NCBI GenBank assembly: GCA_003576975.1
Contig: QEVD01000040.1
Coordinates: 1-43,734 of the forward strand
Source: Candidatus Zhuqueibacterota bacterium
GTDB taxonomy: Bacteria; Zhuqueibacterota; Zhuqueibacteria; Zhuqueibacterales; Zhuqueibacteraceae
DNA length: 43,734 nt
Direction of reading: 5' to 3'
Positions 1 to 8,580 of this stretch are shown piece by piece. Numbering within the stretch: position 1 is the first letter of the stretch; each line of letters opens with the position of its first letter. Both the position numbers and the translations under genes were made by a program. The notes beneath the pieces were generated by a model, which was not told where the DNA came from, ran no database searches, and saw only the letters and a program-made list of their open reading frames with translations.

Positions 1-1379
1 TCGCTTTGCTTTGCCAATTGTTCCGGTAAAAACTCATTCTGCACGAAATGCGTATCGAACTCACCGGCGCAAAATTTTTCATGCTGCATCACCCACAAGC
101 AAAATGGAATCGTAGTTTTCACGCCGCCGATTTCATACTCCCGCAACGCCCGGCGCATGCGGCGAATTGCTTCCTCGCGGTTTGCCCCCCACGCAATCAA
201 CTTTGAAATCATGGGATCATAATAGACGGAGATTTCGCCGCCGGCATACACACCGCTGTCTTCGCGTATGCCGAAGCCGTCCGGTTTGTGCACATGCGTC
301 AGGCGGCCGATGGCGGGAATAAAAATGGCGGGAATAAAATTATTTTCGGAATCTTCCGCATAGATGCGGCATTCCAGCGCGTGGCCGTTGCTCTTCACTT
401 CTTTTTGCGTCAACGGCAATTTCCGGCCCGCGGCAATTTCAAGTTGCAGCTTCACCAAATCAAGGCCGGTGACCATTTCCGTTACGGGATGCTCGACTTG
501 CAAACGCGTGTTCATTTCGAGAAAATAATACTGGCGATGCTTATCAACAATAAACTCGATGGTGCCGGCGTTGACGTAACCACAACCTTTCGCTGCGGCC
601 ACGGCGGCTTCGCCCATCGCTTGCCGCATGTTGGCATCGAGCAATGCAGACGGCGATTCTTCAATCACCTTCTGATGCCGGCGTTGAATCGAGCATTCCC
701 GCTCGCCGAGATGAATCACATTGCCGAATTGATCCGCCAAAATTTGAAACTCAATGTGGCGCGGCTGTTCGACATACTTCTCGATAAAAACCCGGCCGTC
801 GCCGAACGCGGATTGCGCTTCAGAGGCGGCCGTACGCAACAATCCCGGCAAATCTTCGGCGGTATGCACCAGGCGCATGCCCTTGCCGCCGCCGCCCGCG
901 GCAGCTTTGAGCAAAACCGGATAACCAATTTCTCCGGCGATTTTTAACGCTTCGTCGCTGCCGGCGACCGGCTCTTTCGTTCCCGGAACAACCGGCACAC
1001 CTGCGGCCGTCATAAGCTTGCGCGCGGCAACCTTATCGCCCATTTTGCGCATCGCAGCCCCGGGCGGGCCGATAAAAACAAGCCCGGCTGCGGCAACGGC
1101 ATCCGCGAATTGCGCATTCTCCGAGAGAAAACCATAACCGGGATGTATGGCTTCCGCGCCGCTTTGGCGCGCCACGGCGATTATTTTTTCCGGCACGAGA
1201 TACGACTCGCGCGCAGGCGCCGGGCCGATAAAATAGGCCTCGTCCGCCAGGCGGACATGCAGCGCGAACCGATCGGCCGCGGAAAAAACCGCGACGGTAC
1301 GAATGCCCATCTCGCGACACGTGCGCATGACGCGCACGGCAATCTCGCCGCGGTTTGCAATGAGAATTTTTTTGAACAC
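1..1379 (-). CDS. accC: Biotin carboxylase subunit of an acyl-CoA carboxylase (partial, 3' end outside window)
   Basis: ATP-dependent carboxylation of biotin on a carrier domain, first half-reaction of acetyl-/propionyl-CoA carboxylase, in the cytoplasm. The frame opens with GTG at 1379 (VFKKILIANRGEIAVR, the family's N-terminus); an in-frame TAA lies only about 10 codons upstream and no clear Shine-Dalgarno is seen. Visible motifs: HPGYGFLSEN, the glycine-rich ATP-grasp loop AAAGGGGKGMR near residue 158, the catalytic ECSIQRRHQK near 227 and EMNTRLQVEHPVTE near 290. About 459 codons are in the window, already longer than the 449-aa E. coli AccC, so a further C-terminal stretch lies to the left. 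A 15-bp tandem duplication adds five residues near residue 350. The carboxyltransferase gene lies upstream on the same strand, separated by a STAS gene. Whether it acts on acetyl- or propionyl-CoA cannot be told from this subunit. Confidence 0.93.
   Translation of the reverse strand, partial: MFKKILIANRGEIAVRVMRTCREMGIRTVAVFSAADRFALHVRLADEAYFIGPAPARESYLVPEKIIAVARQSGAEAIHPGYGFLSENAQFADAVAAAGLVFIGPPGAAMRKMGDKVAARKLMTAAGVPVVPGTKEPVAGSDEALKIAGEIGYPVLLKAAAGGGGKGMRLVHTAEDLPGLLRTAASEAQSAFGDGRVFIEKYVEQPRHIEFQILADQFGNVIHLGERECSIQRRHQKVIEESPSALLDANMRQAMGEAAVAAAKGCGYVNAGTIEFIVDKHRQYYFLEMNTRLQVEHPVTEMVTGLDLVKLQLEIAAGRKLPLTQKEVKSNGHALECRIYAEDSENNFIPAIFIPAIGRLTHVHKPDGFGIREDSGVYAGGEISVYYDPMISKLIAWGANREEAIRRMRRALREYEIGGVKTTIPFCLWVMQHEKFCAGEFDTHFVQNEFLPEQLAKQS
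310..339. repeat. Perfect 15-bp tandem duplication inside the biotin carboxylase gene
   Basis: The 15-mer ATGGCGGGAATAAAA occurs twice back to back (310-324 and 325-339). On the minus strand it encodes FIPAI twice in frame, just after the ECRIYAED motif where relatives carry a single NFLPSPG-like segment. The frame is kept, so the protein gains five residues in a loop of the biotin carboxylase C-terminal domain. Confidence 0.9.
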
Positions 1380-1614
1380 GATGAGGTTTGTGGTAAAGTA
1401 CTGAAGAGCTTAAATGCGTATGCGCGGAGATGAGTCGTTCGCGGGATTCCGCACGGGAGTTTTTTTGTATTGGATTTGCGCCGCCAAAAACTTAAACACG
1501 AACATGATCGCAAGCCCGCTTGGGACGGATCACACGATCCTGTCAGCCGCGGAATCAAGTGCTTTTCACGCCCGGAATTTTATCTCCAGAGGGGCTGTCG
1601 ATCAGCGTGATTGT
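1380..1614. other. Intergenic region between STAS and biotin carboxylase genes
   Basis: 235 bp with no recognisable gene. Short open frames on either strand lack family motifs. It could hold a separate promoter for the biotin carboxylase gene, but none is clear. Confidence 0.4.
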
Positions 1615-1959
1615 TTAAATGGTTTTAAAGCTCGCCATGGCCTCGTTTTCATCATCAAAGCTCTCGATCACGTTGTCGAGTTTAGCGATTTTGATAAGCG
1701 TCAGCACGCGCGGCTGCAAGTTGACGATCTTCAAACTGCCCTTCACCGGCCGCAATTGGCGAATGCCGAACAAAATCGCGCCCAAACCCGAACTGTCGGC
1801 GTATTCGACATGTGTGAGGTCGAGCAGAAGCCTGGCCTCGCCGGCATTGGCAAATTCGATGAATTTAGTTTTGAGATCGGGCGCAACGCTGAAATCGAGT
1901 CGCTGATCTTCCAATCTCAAAATGGTGACATTATTCTTTTTTTCCGTTTGGAGTTGCAT
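1615..1959 (-). CDS. STAS-domain protein (anti-sigma factor antagonist type)
   Basis: A 114-aa single STAS domain, the size of SpoIIAA/RsbV-like antagonists. These bind or sequester a serine-kinase anti-sigma factor, and a conserved serine is switched by phosphorylation. The conserved loop DSSGLGAIL (about residues 56-64) includes the likely phosphorylatable serine; the preceding LLLDLTHVEYA strand and the C-terminal helix fit the fold. It lies between the carboxyltransferase (78 bp upstream) and the biotin carboxylase (about 235 bp downstream), all on the minus strand. No partner kinase or PP2C phosphatase is in the window, so the target is unknown. The Shine-Dalgarno before the ATG is weak. 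Family assignment is firm; role in a partner-switching pathway is inferred. Confidence 0.85.
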   Translation of the reverse strand: MQLQTEKKNNVTILRLEDQRLDFSVAPDLKTKFIEFANAGEARLLLDLTHVEYADSSGLGAILFGIRQLRPVKGSLKIVNLQPRVLTLIKIAKLDNVIESFDDENEAMASFKTI

Positions 1960-2036
1960 AGTCGTTGCTCGTAATGATCTGTCAACATGGGATTGCGTAT
2001 AGAAATTCCTGAAAAATTTCCAGGGGTTACCGCTGT

Positions 2037-3587
2037 TTACAATGGAATATTGCCATGCTTCTTTTTAGGATTTGCCTCCACTTTATTTTCGAGCATGCCT
2101 AGCGCGGCAATGAGCTTGGGCCGCGTTTGCGCGGGTTCAATAATGTCGTCAATATAACCGCGCTCCGCCGCAATGTATGGGCTGGCAAACTTTTCGCGAT
2201 ATTCCTGCACCTTGGTTTCGGTCGCCGCTTTGGGATCCGGCGCTTGTTCGATTTCTTTTTTGAAGATGATCTCAACCGCGCCCTGCGGCCCCATGACGGC
2301 GATCTCGGCGGAGGGCCAGGCGTAGTTGATGTCGCCGCGAATGTGTTTTGAGCTCATCACGTCATACGCGCCGCCGTAAGCTTTGCGCGTAATCACGGTG
2401 ATTTTGGGCACGGTCGCTTCGCAATAGGCATACAACAGCTTGGCGCCGTGTTTGATGATGCCGCGCCATTCCTGGTCCGTGCCGGGCAGAAAGCCGGGCA
2501 CATCCACCAGCGTGATGAGAGGGATATTGAACGCATCACAGAACCGCACAAAGCGTGCGGCTTTGAGCGAAGAATCGATGTCGAGCACGCCCGCTAAAAC
2601 GGCCGGCTGGTTGGCGACAAAGCCGACCGGTTTGCCGCCAAGCCGCGCAAATCCGACAACGATATTTTGCGCATAACGCTCATGCACTTCCATAAAATCG
2701 CCGTCATCCACCACTTTCAGAATGATTTCTTTGATGTCATAAGGCTTGTTGGGATTTTCCGGCACGAGCGTGTTGAGCGCTTCGTCCTGGCGGTTGCTGT
2801 CATCAGAACAAGCCTGCAATGGCGGGTCTTCGCAATTATTCAGCGGCAGAAAGCCGACGAGGCGGCGAATGCTTTGCACGCACGCGACTTCGTCGGGCAG
2901 GAGAAAATGCGCGACGCCGCTTTTGGTGGCATGTGTTTCTGCGCCGCCCAATTCCTCAAACGTGACATCCTCGTGTGTGACGGTTTTGACCACATTCGGA
3001 CCGGTGACAAACATGTAGCTGACGTTCGGCACCATAAAAATAAAATCACTGATCGCCGGTGAATAAACGGCGCCGCCGGCGCACGGGCCGAGAATCGCTG
3101 AAATTTGCGGCACTACGCCGCTGGCGAGCGTGTTGCGCAGGAAAATGTCGGCATATGCGCCGAGACTGATCACGCCCTCCTGAATGCGGGCGCCGCCGGA
3201 GTCATTCAACCCGATGATCGGCGCGCCATTTTTCATGGCCATATCCATGATCTTGCAAATCTTCGCGCCGTAAGCTTCCGAAAGCGAGCCGCCTAAAACC
3301 GTGAAATCTTGTGAAAAAACATAAACCAGACGGCCATGGATGCGGCCATAGCCGGTGATCACACCGTCACCCAAGAATTTCTGTTTTTCCAGGCCAAAAT
3401 CACGGCACCGATGCTGCACCAGCATGTCCAGCTCATGAAAACTGTTTTCGTCAAGCAAGAGAGCGATGCGCTCGCGCGCTGTGAGCTTGCCTTTTTCATG
3501 CTGCTGCTGAATGCGCTTTTCACCGCCGCCGAGTAATGCCTTCTGTTTGAAAGAACGGAGTTGTGCGATTTTGTCGGAAGCGTGCAT
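2037..3587 (-). CDS. pccB: Acyl-CoA carboxylase carboxyltransferase subunit (propionyl-CoA carboxylase beta type)
   Basis: Transfers the carboxyl group from carboxybiotin to an acyl-CoA. The 516 aa match the length of PccB/MmdA-type subunits, which carry both N- and C-terminal crotonase-like carboxyltransferase domains in one chain, unlike split AccA/AccD. Visible features: [14 protein letters not shown] near residue 34, [13 protein letters not shown] near 92, the oxyanion-hole regions [12 protein letters not shown] near 128 and [12 protein letters not shown] near 167, and in the second half [27 protein letters not shown] and the [15 protein letters not shown] region. With the biotin carboxylase downstream it should form a propionyl-CoA (or acetyl-/methylmalonyl-CoA) carboxylase; the substrate is inferred from overall type. 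The start lies 7 bp after the stop of the putative antitoxin, so the two are probably co-transcribed. Confidence 0.93.
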   Translation of the reverse strand: MHASDKIAQLRSFKQKALLGGGEKRIQQQHEKGKLTARERIALLLDENSFHELDMLVQHRCRDFGLEKQKFLGDGVITGYGRIHGRLVYVFSQDFTVLGGSLSEAYGAKICKIMDMAMKNGAPIIGLNDSGGARIQEGVISLGAYADIFLRNTLASGVVPQISAILGPCAGGAVYSPAISDFIFMVPNVSYMFVTGPNVVKTVTHEDVTFEELGGAETHATKSGVAHFLLPDEVACVQSIRRLVGFLPLNNCEDPPLQACSDDSNRQDEALNTLVPENPNKPYDIKEIILKVVDDGDFMEVHERYAQNIVVGFARLGGKPVGFVANQPAVLAGVLDIDSSLKAARFVRFCDAFNIPLITLVDVPGFLPGTDQEWRGIIKHGAKLLYAYCEATVPKITVITRKAYGGAYDVMSSKHIRGDINYAWPSAEIAVMGPQGAVEIIFKKEIEQAPDPKAATETKVQEYREKFASPYIAAERGYIDDIIEPAQTRPKLIAALGMLENKVEANPKKKHGNIPL

Positions 3588-3594
3588 GATCGGC

Positions 3595-3939
3595 TTAATT
3601 TGGTGACATTTTTTTTGCCAATGATCGGGGCGTCTTTTTCGTCCGGCGTTGTTTTTCGCTGGCTTTTCTGGGCGTCGCGGGAACCAGCGCGATCAACGTG
3701 CGCAGAGCATGATTGACGGCTTCCGAGCTAGGGAAAAACTCCTGTACATCGGGTGCAAGCGTAATGGCGCCTTTGCCGGAGACGAGCTTTTCCACGACGG
3801 TGCCGTCTGTCTTATGAACCCTAATTGTATAACCTTGTTCCAGGAGCTTATGATGCTTGCCGCGAACGCCGCCGGTGAAGTCATACTCGGGACGCATATC
3901 GTCCTCATGGGCTCTTTGATTTTTCCGGGGCCGTTTCAT
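3595..3939 (-). CDS. Putative antitoxin partner of the BrnT-type toxin
   Basis: A 114-aa basic-tailed protein. It contains the stretch [18 protein letters not shown] and a short beta-rich middle ([16 protein letters not shown]), a pattern I associate with small proteins encoded next to BrnT/DUF497 toxins. The C-terminus is lysine/arginine rich ([14 protein letters not shown]). Its ATG overlaps the stop of the upstream toxin gene by 4 bp (ATGA at 3936-3939), so translation is coupled. The downstream pccB start is only 7 bp away. No clear helix-turn-helix or ribbon-helix-helix is visible; the antitoxin role is inferred from position and the N-terminal motif. Confidence 0.65.
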   Translation of the reverse strand: MKRPRKNQRAHEDDMRPEYDFTGGVRGKHHKLLEQGYTIRVHKTDGTVVEKLVSGKGAITLAPDVQEFFPSSEAVNHALRTLIALVPATPRKASEKQRRTKKTPRSLAKKMSPN

Positions 3940-4205
3940 AACGTCATCCTTTCGCGAGGTGTAGCCTTGCGCGCGCTAATAAGCCGAATGCTGTTTCCAC
4001 GTTCAGTGTAAACGACAACCAAAATGCGATTCTTCGCCGATAGGCCAATATCGATAAATCGATCTTCTCCAAACGAATGATCAGGATCGGGAATCGTAAT
4101 CGAGAAGGGATCATAAAAGACAGTCTGCGCTTCTTCAAAACTGACCTTATGTTTGCGGAGATTGCCGCGGGCCTTGTCTTCATCCCATTCAAACCGCACT
4201 TGCAC
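3936..4205 (-). CDS. brnT: BrnT family (DUF497) toxin
   Basis: An 89-aa protein with the DUF497/BrnT signature in order: FEWDEDKARGNLRKHKVSFEEA at the N-terminus, VFYDP, then EDRFIDIGLS, RILVVVYTER and the C-terminal IRLISARKATPRE. BrnT toxins have a RelE-like fold and act as ribonucleases that inhibit translation until bound by the antitoxin. The start is GTG at 4205, preceded by AAAGGC. An AT-rich stretch with TATAAA-like sequence at about 4215-4225 on the minus strand could hold the promoter. It is the first gene of a minus-strand run that continues through the antitoxin into pccB. The family call is strong; activity is inferred. Confidence 0.88.
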   Translation of the reverse strand: MQVRFEWDEDKARGNLRKHKVSFEEAQTVFYDPFSITIPDPDHSFGEDRFIDIGLSAKNRILVVVYTERGNSIRLISARKATPRERMTL

Positions 4206-4464
4206 GTCTGGTTGCCTTTATAAAAATTTACAGCGATATATAGCCAGAACAGCCCAAAAATGCAAATTCTTTTTGGAGATGGATTGACGCACGGCGTTGT
4301 TATGGCGTTTTCGAATTTGCCATTATGCGGTCTTTGTATGCTTTTCTCCTGCCGTTTTCCCAGTAGTTTTTATGCCCCGGCTTCACTTCTATCTTCCATA
4401 GCCGTCGCGAATCAACTGCTATATCGCGCGCCGGCTCGCTGTCGGTTATTTACTTAACTTCCTT

Positions 4465-4472
4465 AAGGGAGG
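4465..4472 (+). promoter_or_regulatory. Strong ribosome binding site of the TonB-dependent receptor
   Basis: AAGGGAGG lies 6 bases before the ATG at 4479. It settles the start over the out-of-frame ATG at 4475, which overlaps it (ATGTATGG). Confidence 0.75.
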
Positions 4473-4478
4473 AAATGT

Positions 4479-7400
4479 ATGGTAAAACGACAATGGCTCT
4501 CGCGGGTGTCGCTGTTGCTGTTCACACTCGTGGTTGCATTAGCGCCGCTTTCGTTGTGGGCGCAAACCGCGACCTTAAAGGGAACGGTGACGGATGCAGA
4601 GAGCAAGGAGAAACTGCCCGGCGCCAGCGTCGCGGTTACATCTCCGGGCCTTGCGCCAACCGGGGCAGCGGCAGATGCCTCCGGTAATTTTGAAGTGCCC
4701 AACCTGCCGGCCGGTACCTACACGATCACGGTTTCGTTCATCGGCTACGAGAGAAAAGTTCTCACGAACGTGACATTGGCTGCCGGTGAAACCAAAACAG
4801 TGGACATTGCGGTCGAGCCCTCCGGCATTTCGCTCAACCCGGTGGTCATCTCGGCTTCGCGGCGCCAGGAAAAAGCGCTTGAAGCGCCGGCAGCGGTTTC
4901 GGTTCTTGAAGCGACGCAGATCCGTGGCCGCGCGACCACCAGTCCTACCGATTATTTGCGAGGCTTGCCTGCGGTCGATATCTCCTCCAACGGCATTTCT
5001 CAAAGCAATGTGACTGTGCGCGGTTTCAACAACATTTTCTCCGGATCATTGCTCTCGCTCGTCGACAATCGTTACGCCAACGTGCCCTCGCTGCGCCTGA
5101 ATGCCTACAATTTTATTCCAACCACTAGCGAAGATATTTCCCGCATCGAAGTGGTGTCCGGGCCAGGCTCGGCTTTGTATGGCCCGAACAGCGCCAGCGG
5201 GGTAATGCATATCATCACCCGTTCACCATTCGAATCTCAGGGAACGACGCTCAGCATTGGCGGCGGCGGCCGTGATTTTGTCAATCTTTCACAACGTGAG
5301 CCGCAAGGCGGACGCAACATCTATTTGACGGCTCTGCGCCATGCCGGCCTGTTGGGACATAATGTTGGGTATAAAATTTCAGCGCAATACTATAAGGGAC
5401 ATGATTGGGAAAGTTCGGATCCCGCTGAGCCGGATTCCATTCAACTCTATCGCCAAACCACAACGGGCAATGTGCCGGTCGGCGAAAAAAGGTTGAATTC
5501 GCGCGATTTCGACGTTGAAAAAATCGCTGCCGAAGGCCGCATGGATTTTCGCTTGAACAACGAATCCACCCTTATTTTAAGCGGCGGCTTCAACCGTGCG
5601 AGCAATATTGAATACACCGGTATTGGCGCGGGACAGGCCGTTGATTGGACCTATAGCTATGCGCAAGCGCGTTTTCTCTACAAAAACCTTTTCGTGCAGG
5701 GTTTTGTGAATCAAAGCAATGCGGGTGATACCTACTTGCTGCGTGACGGCGCACTCATCGTTGATAATTCCAAACTCTATGTCGGCCAGGTTCAGCACAG
5801 CATGATGTTCGGCCAGCGCCAACGCTTTACCTACGGCGTTGACGCCCTGCTCACTCGGCCAGATACAGATAACACCATCAATGGCCGCAATGAAAACGAC
5901 GATAGCAGCAACGAGTTTGGAGCATATGTCCAGTCTGAGACCCAGTTGTCTTCCAAACTCGATTTGTTGCTGGCTGCGCGTGTTGATGACCACAATCGCA
6001 TTAAAGATCCGGTGTTCTCGCCGCGCGCCGCGCTGGTCTTCAAACCCAGCACTTCGCATAATTTCCGCGCCACCTACAATCGTGCGTTCAGCACGCCCTC
6101 CAGCTTGAACCTGTTTCTCGACATCTCGGCCGGACAGGATATCTTCGGGTTCCGCCGGCTCGGATTGCAGTCCGCGTTTCCGTTCGATATCACCACAGAC
6201 GCGCGCACGCAGGGTGTGCCCAAATCAGGCTTCAACTTCAGCCGCAGCGCCAACGGCTTGCCGCAATTCCGCTCGCCGTTTGCGCCGGCTGCCGGCTTGT
6301 CAGCCTCAACTTATATCAACTTGAATGATCCGGCCTTCACCAACGTCATGTGGACGGTGGGCAAAAACACCGTGCTGAGCCAGCTCGTACCACAATTTCA
6401 GCAATTACTCGCGTCGCAGGGTGTGCCAGCACCGGCGATTCAAGCCCTGACACAGCAGTTCGTTGGTATCGTGCCGGCGCAGGTGAATGCACAGAATATC
6501 ATGCGAACCATCAATCCAACCACGCGGCAATCCACCGTGGTACAAAATGTGGTTAACATCAGCCAGATCAAAGAGACGACGACGCAATCCTTTGAGTTGG
6601 GCTATAAAGGCATTATCAATGAGAAGCTGGTGGTAGGCTTTGATGTTTATCATACGCGCATCAAAGATTTCGTCGGCCCGCTGAAGAACGAAACGCCCAA
6701 CGTCTTTCTTGATCCCGCGACGTTGGGTGCAAGTTTGGGTCAACAATTTGGCGTGGCATTGAGCAATCCCAACAATGCCCAGCTTGCGGCCATTCTGCTC
6801 GCACTGGACAGCCCCGCGCTTCCGTACGGCGGTAATGGCAACGGCACACCGGTGGACGAATTGGCCACTATTTTCGCCAGCGGCGCGGCTCAGCTTCCCT
6901 ACGGCACCGTGACGCCGCAAGAGGCCTATGATCCTACCGCGATCATTCTGACCTATCGCAACTTCGGCGACATCAGCCTTAACGGCATGGATATGAATTT
7001 GACTTACTATGCCTCGCCGAAGTGGGTGTTTGCCGGCAACTATTCGTTCGTGACGAAGAATGGGTTTAACCTTTTCAAAAAGCCCAATCGCGTGGTTTAT
7101 CGCAACCTCGACGGCGTTGCCGACATCGCGCTCAATGCGCCAGGCAACAAAGCGACGTTGTCGATTCAATATCGCGCGCCCAAACGTGGTTATGACGTGG
7201 AATTGCGCGGCCGCTACGTCGAAGGCTTCCCCATGGATTCCGGCGCATTCGTCGGTGAAGTGCAAACCTATTCTGTGTTTGACTTCAACTTCGGCTATGA
7301 TCTGCCGTTTGCAGCCGGCACGCGCTGGTCGGTGAATGTTCAAAATATTCTCGACAGGAGCACAAAGAGTTCGTCGGCGCGCCCGTGCTTGGCCGTTTGA
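4479..7400 (+). CDS. TonB-dependent receptor with N-terminal carboxypeptidase-regulatory-like domain (3' frameshift)
   Basis: An outer-membrane gated transporter taking up a substrate at TonB expense. Residues 1-29 form a signal peptide ending SLWAQ; 30-110 a carboxypeptidase-regulatory-like beta-sandwich (LKGTVTDAESKEKLPGASV, GYERKVLTNVTL); about 118-245 the plug (VVISASRRQEKALEAPAAVSV, VRGFNN, ISRIEVVSGPGSALYGPNSASGVMHIITR); the rest a 22-strand barrel with long loops. As read, the protein ends NILDRSTKSSSARPCLAV at 7400, without the terminal aromatic. From GAG at 7358 the next frame encodes EHKEFVGAPVLGRLILSRLTYTF and stops at TAA 7427-7429, exactly the ending expected of this family. A single missing base near 7356-7358 (AGG for AGGG) therefore explains the odd tail. 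Alone on its strand; substrate unknown. Confidence 0.9.
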   Translation: MVKRQWLSRVSLLLFTLVVALAPLSLWAQTATLKGTVTDAESKEKLPGASVAVTSPGLAPTGAAADASGNFEVPNLPAGTYTITVSFIGYERKVLTNVTLAAGETKTVDIAVEPSGISLNPVVISASRRQEKALEAPAAVSVLEATQIRGRATTSPTDYLRGLPAVDISSNGISQSNVTVRGFNNIFSGSLLSLVDNRYANVPSLRLNAYNFIPTTSEDISRIEVVSGPGSALYGPNSASGVMHIITRSPFESQGTTLSIGGGGRDFVNLSQREPQGGRNIYLTALRHAGLLGHNVGYKISAQYYKGHDWESSDPAEPDSIQLYRQTTTGNVPVGEKRLNSRDFDVEKIAAEGRMDFRLNNESTLILSGGFNRASNIEYTGIGAGQAVDWTYSYAQARFLYKNLFVQGFVNQSNAGDTYLLRDGALIVDNSKLYVGQVQHSMMFGQRQRFTYGVDALLTRPDTDNTINGRNENDDSSNEFGAYVQSETQLSSKLDLLLAARVDDHNRIKDPVFSPRAALVFKPSTSHNFRATYNRAFSTPSSLNLFLDISAGQDIFGFRRLGLQSAFPFDITTDARTQGVPKSGFNFSRSANGLPQFRSPFAPAAGLSASTYINLNDPAFTNVMWTVGKNTVLSQLVPQFQQLLASQGVPAPAIQALTQQFVGIVPAQVNAQNIMRTINPTTRQSTVVQNVVNISQIKETTTQSFELGYKGIINEKLVVGFDVYHTRIKDFVGPLKNETPNVFLDPATLGASLGQQFGVALSNPNNAQLAAILLALDSPALPYGGNGNGTPVDELATIFASGAAQLPYGTVTPQEAYDPTAIILTYRNFGDISLNGMDMNLTYYASPKWVFAGNYSFVTKNGFNLFKKPNRVVYRNLDGVADIALNAPGNKATLSIQYRAPKRGYDVELRGRYVEGFPMDSGAFVGEVQTYSVFDFNFGYDLPFAAGTRWSVNVQNILDRSTKSSSARPCLAV

Positions 7401-7429
7401 TTTTGAGCCGGTTGACGTATACGTTTTAA
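7401..7429 (+). other. Displaced 3' end of the TonB-dependent receptor in the +1 frame
   Basis: Frame-shifted coding continues from about 7358 and ends at the TAA of 7427-7429. It restores the terminal beta-strand ending in phenylalanine, the outer-membrane assembly signal. If the frameshift is an assembly error, the true gene ends here rather than at 7400. Confidence 0.75.
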
Positions 7430-7483
7430 GTGTAAGCGCTTTCGGTTGCTCCCTGTGACCGAAACCTGAAACAGCAAAAACAA

Positions 7484-7523
7484 AAAAGCCCTGCGGGTCA
7501 ATTGTGTGACGCGCAGGGCTTTT
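7484..7523. terminator. Bidirectional rho-independent terminator between the receptor and pydC
   Basis: A perfect 12-bp stem: AAAAGCCCTGCG at 7484-7495 pairs with CGCAGGGCTTTT at 7512-7523 around a 16-base loop. There are A-rich and T-rich flanks on both sides, so it can terminate the plus-strand receptor and the convergent minus-strand pydC. Confidence 0.85.
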
Positions 7524-7610
7524 GTTTTTGAAATTGTCAAAAATCAGATAAGACATCAAAACTCGGCCAGCACATTTAACCGCATTTCAATTACAACCGC
7601 ATAACCTCGT

Positions 7611-8477
7611 CTATTCCAACAACGCACCGTAGCTCTCCGGCCTGCGATCGCGGAAGAATTGCCACACGTTGCGGACTTCACGAATTTTGTCGAGATCAAG
7701 ATCGGCCACCACAACTTCGTCCTGATCGCGGCTGCCTTGCACGAGAATTTGTCCGCGTGGATCGCAAAAATAACTCTGGCCATAAAACTCGCCGATGCAC
7801 CACGGCTTTTCGACGCCTACGCGATTAATCGCGCCCACGAAATATTGATTCGCGACGGCGTGCGCGGGTTGCTCGAGTTTCCACAAATATTCCGATAGGC
7901 CGGCGACGGTTGCCGAGGGATTGAATACAATCTCCGCGCCGTTAAGGCCAAGCGCGCGCGCGCCTTCCGGGAAATGGCGATCATAACAAATATAAACGCC
8001 GATGCGGCCGAACGTCGTTTGAAAAACCGGGTAGCCGAGATTGCCGGGCTTGAAATAAAACTTCTCCCAAAAACCAGGGTGGCAATGCGGAATATGATGT
8101 TTGCGGTACTTGCCGAGATAATTGCCGCGTTCATCGATCACCGCCGCAGTGTTGTAAAACACCCCGGTCATTTCTTCTTCGTAAATCGGTACAACCATCA
8201 CCATCTGATGTTTTTTCGCCAGCTCTTGCATGAGCTTGATCGTCGGGCCGTCGGGAATGCGTTCTGCCGTCTCGTACCATTTGGTTTTTTCTTCGGCGCA
8301 AAAATACGGGCCGTAAAAAATTTCCTGCAAACAGAGCACTTGCACGCCTTTGCTCGCGGCTTGTTCGATGAGCGTGACGTGCTTGTCAATCATAGCTTTT
8401 TTGATTTTGTCGAGCGGGGAATCAATCGGCGCAGCAAGCGAGGCTTGAATCAAACCGCCACGAACGATGCGGGGCAC
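7611..8477 (-). CDS. pydC: Beta-ureidopropionase / N-carbamoyl-beta-alanine amidohydrolase (nitrilase superfamily)
   Basis: Hydrolyses N-carbamoyl-beta-alanine (or N-carbamoyl-beta-aminoisobutyrate) to the beta-amino acid, CO2 and ammonia, the third step of reductive pyrimidine degradation. The 288-aa carbon-nitrogen hydrolase shows the Glu-Lys-Cys triad in context: E in CLQEIFYGPYF near residue 52, K in KYRKHHIPH near 124 and C in IGVYICYDRHFPEGAR near 162. EKFYFKPG and the C-terminal VRNVWQFFRDRRPESY are typical of beta-ureidopropionase-type members. It starts with GTG at 8477 behind a strong GGAGGTG. The function is supported by hydA, preA and preT on the same strand within 7 kb, although accessory genes separate them. 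A different N-carbamoyl amidase specificity cannot be excluded. Confidence 0.9.
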   Translation of the reverse strand: MPRIVRGGLIQASLAAPIDSPLDKIKKAMIDKHVTLIEQAASKGVQVLCLQEIFYGPYFCAEEKTKWYETAERIPDGPTIKLMQELAKKHQMVMVVPIYEEEMTGVFYNTAAVIDERGNYLGKYRKHHIPHCHPGFWEKFYFKPGNLGYPVFQTTFGRIGVYICYDRHFPEGARALGLNGAEIVFNPSATVAGLSEYLWKLEQPAHAVANQYFVGAINRVGVEKPWCIGEFYGQSYFCDPRGQILVQGSRDQDEVVVADLDLDKIREVRNVWQFFRDRRPESYGALLE

Positions 8478-8580
8478 GGGACACCTCCGGTTTTCAAGTT
8501 CAGATGTTTTGGGGAATCAAATTTGGAATAAGACTGCAAGCGCCAACGCAAGATTCAAGGCGGGAATCCTGAGCAGAGTT

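Noticed and set aside
4260-4457. Possible 65-codon gene ahead of the receptor
   Set aside because: No ribosome binding site and no recognisable family; the region is better explained as the leader/promoter of the receptor.
6405-7559. Minus-strand open frame of 384 codons opposite the receptor 3' end
   Set aside because: It runs through the terminator at 7484-7523 and the receptor barrel and shows no protein family features.
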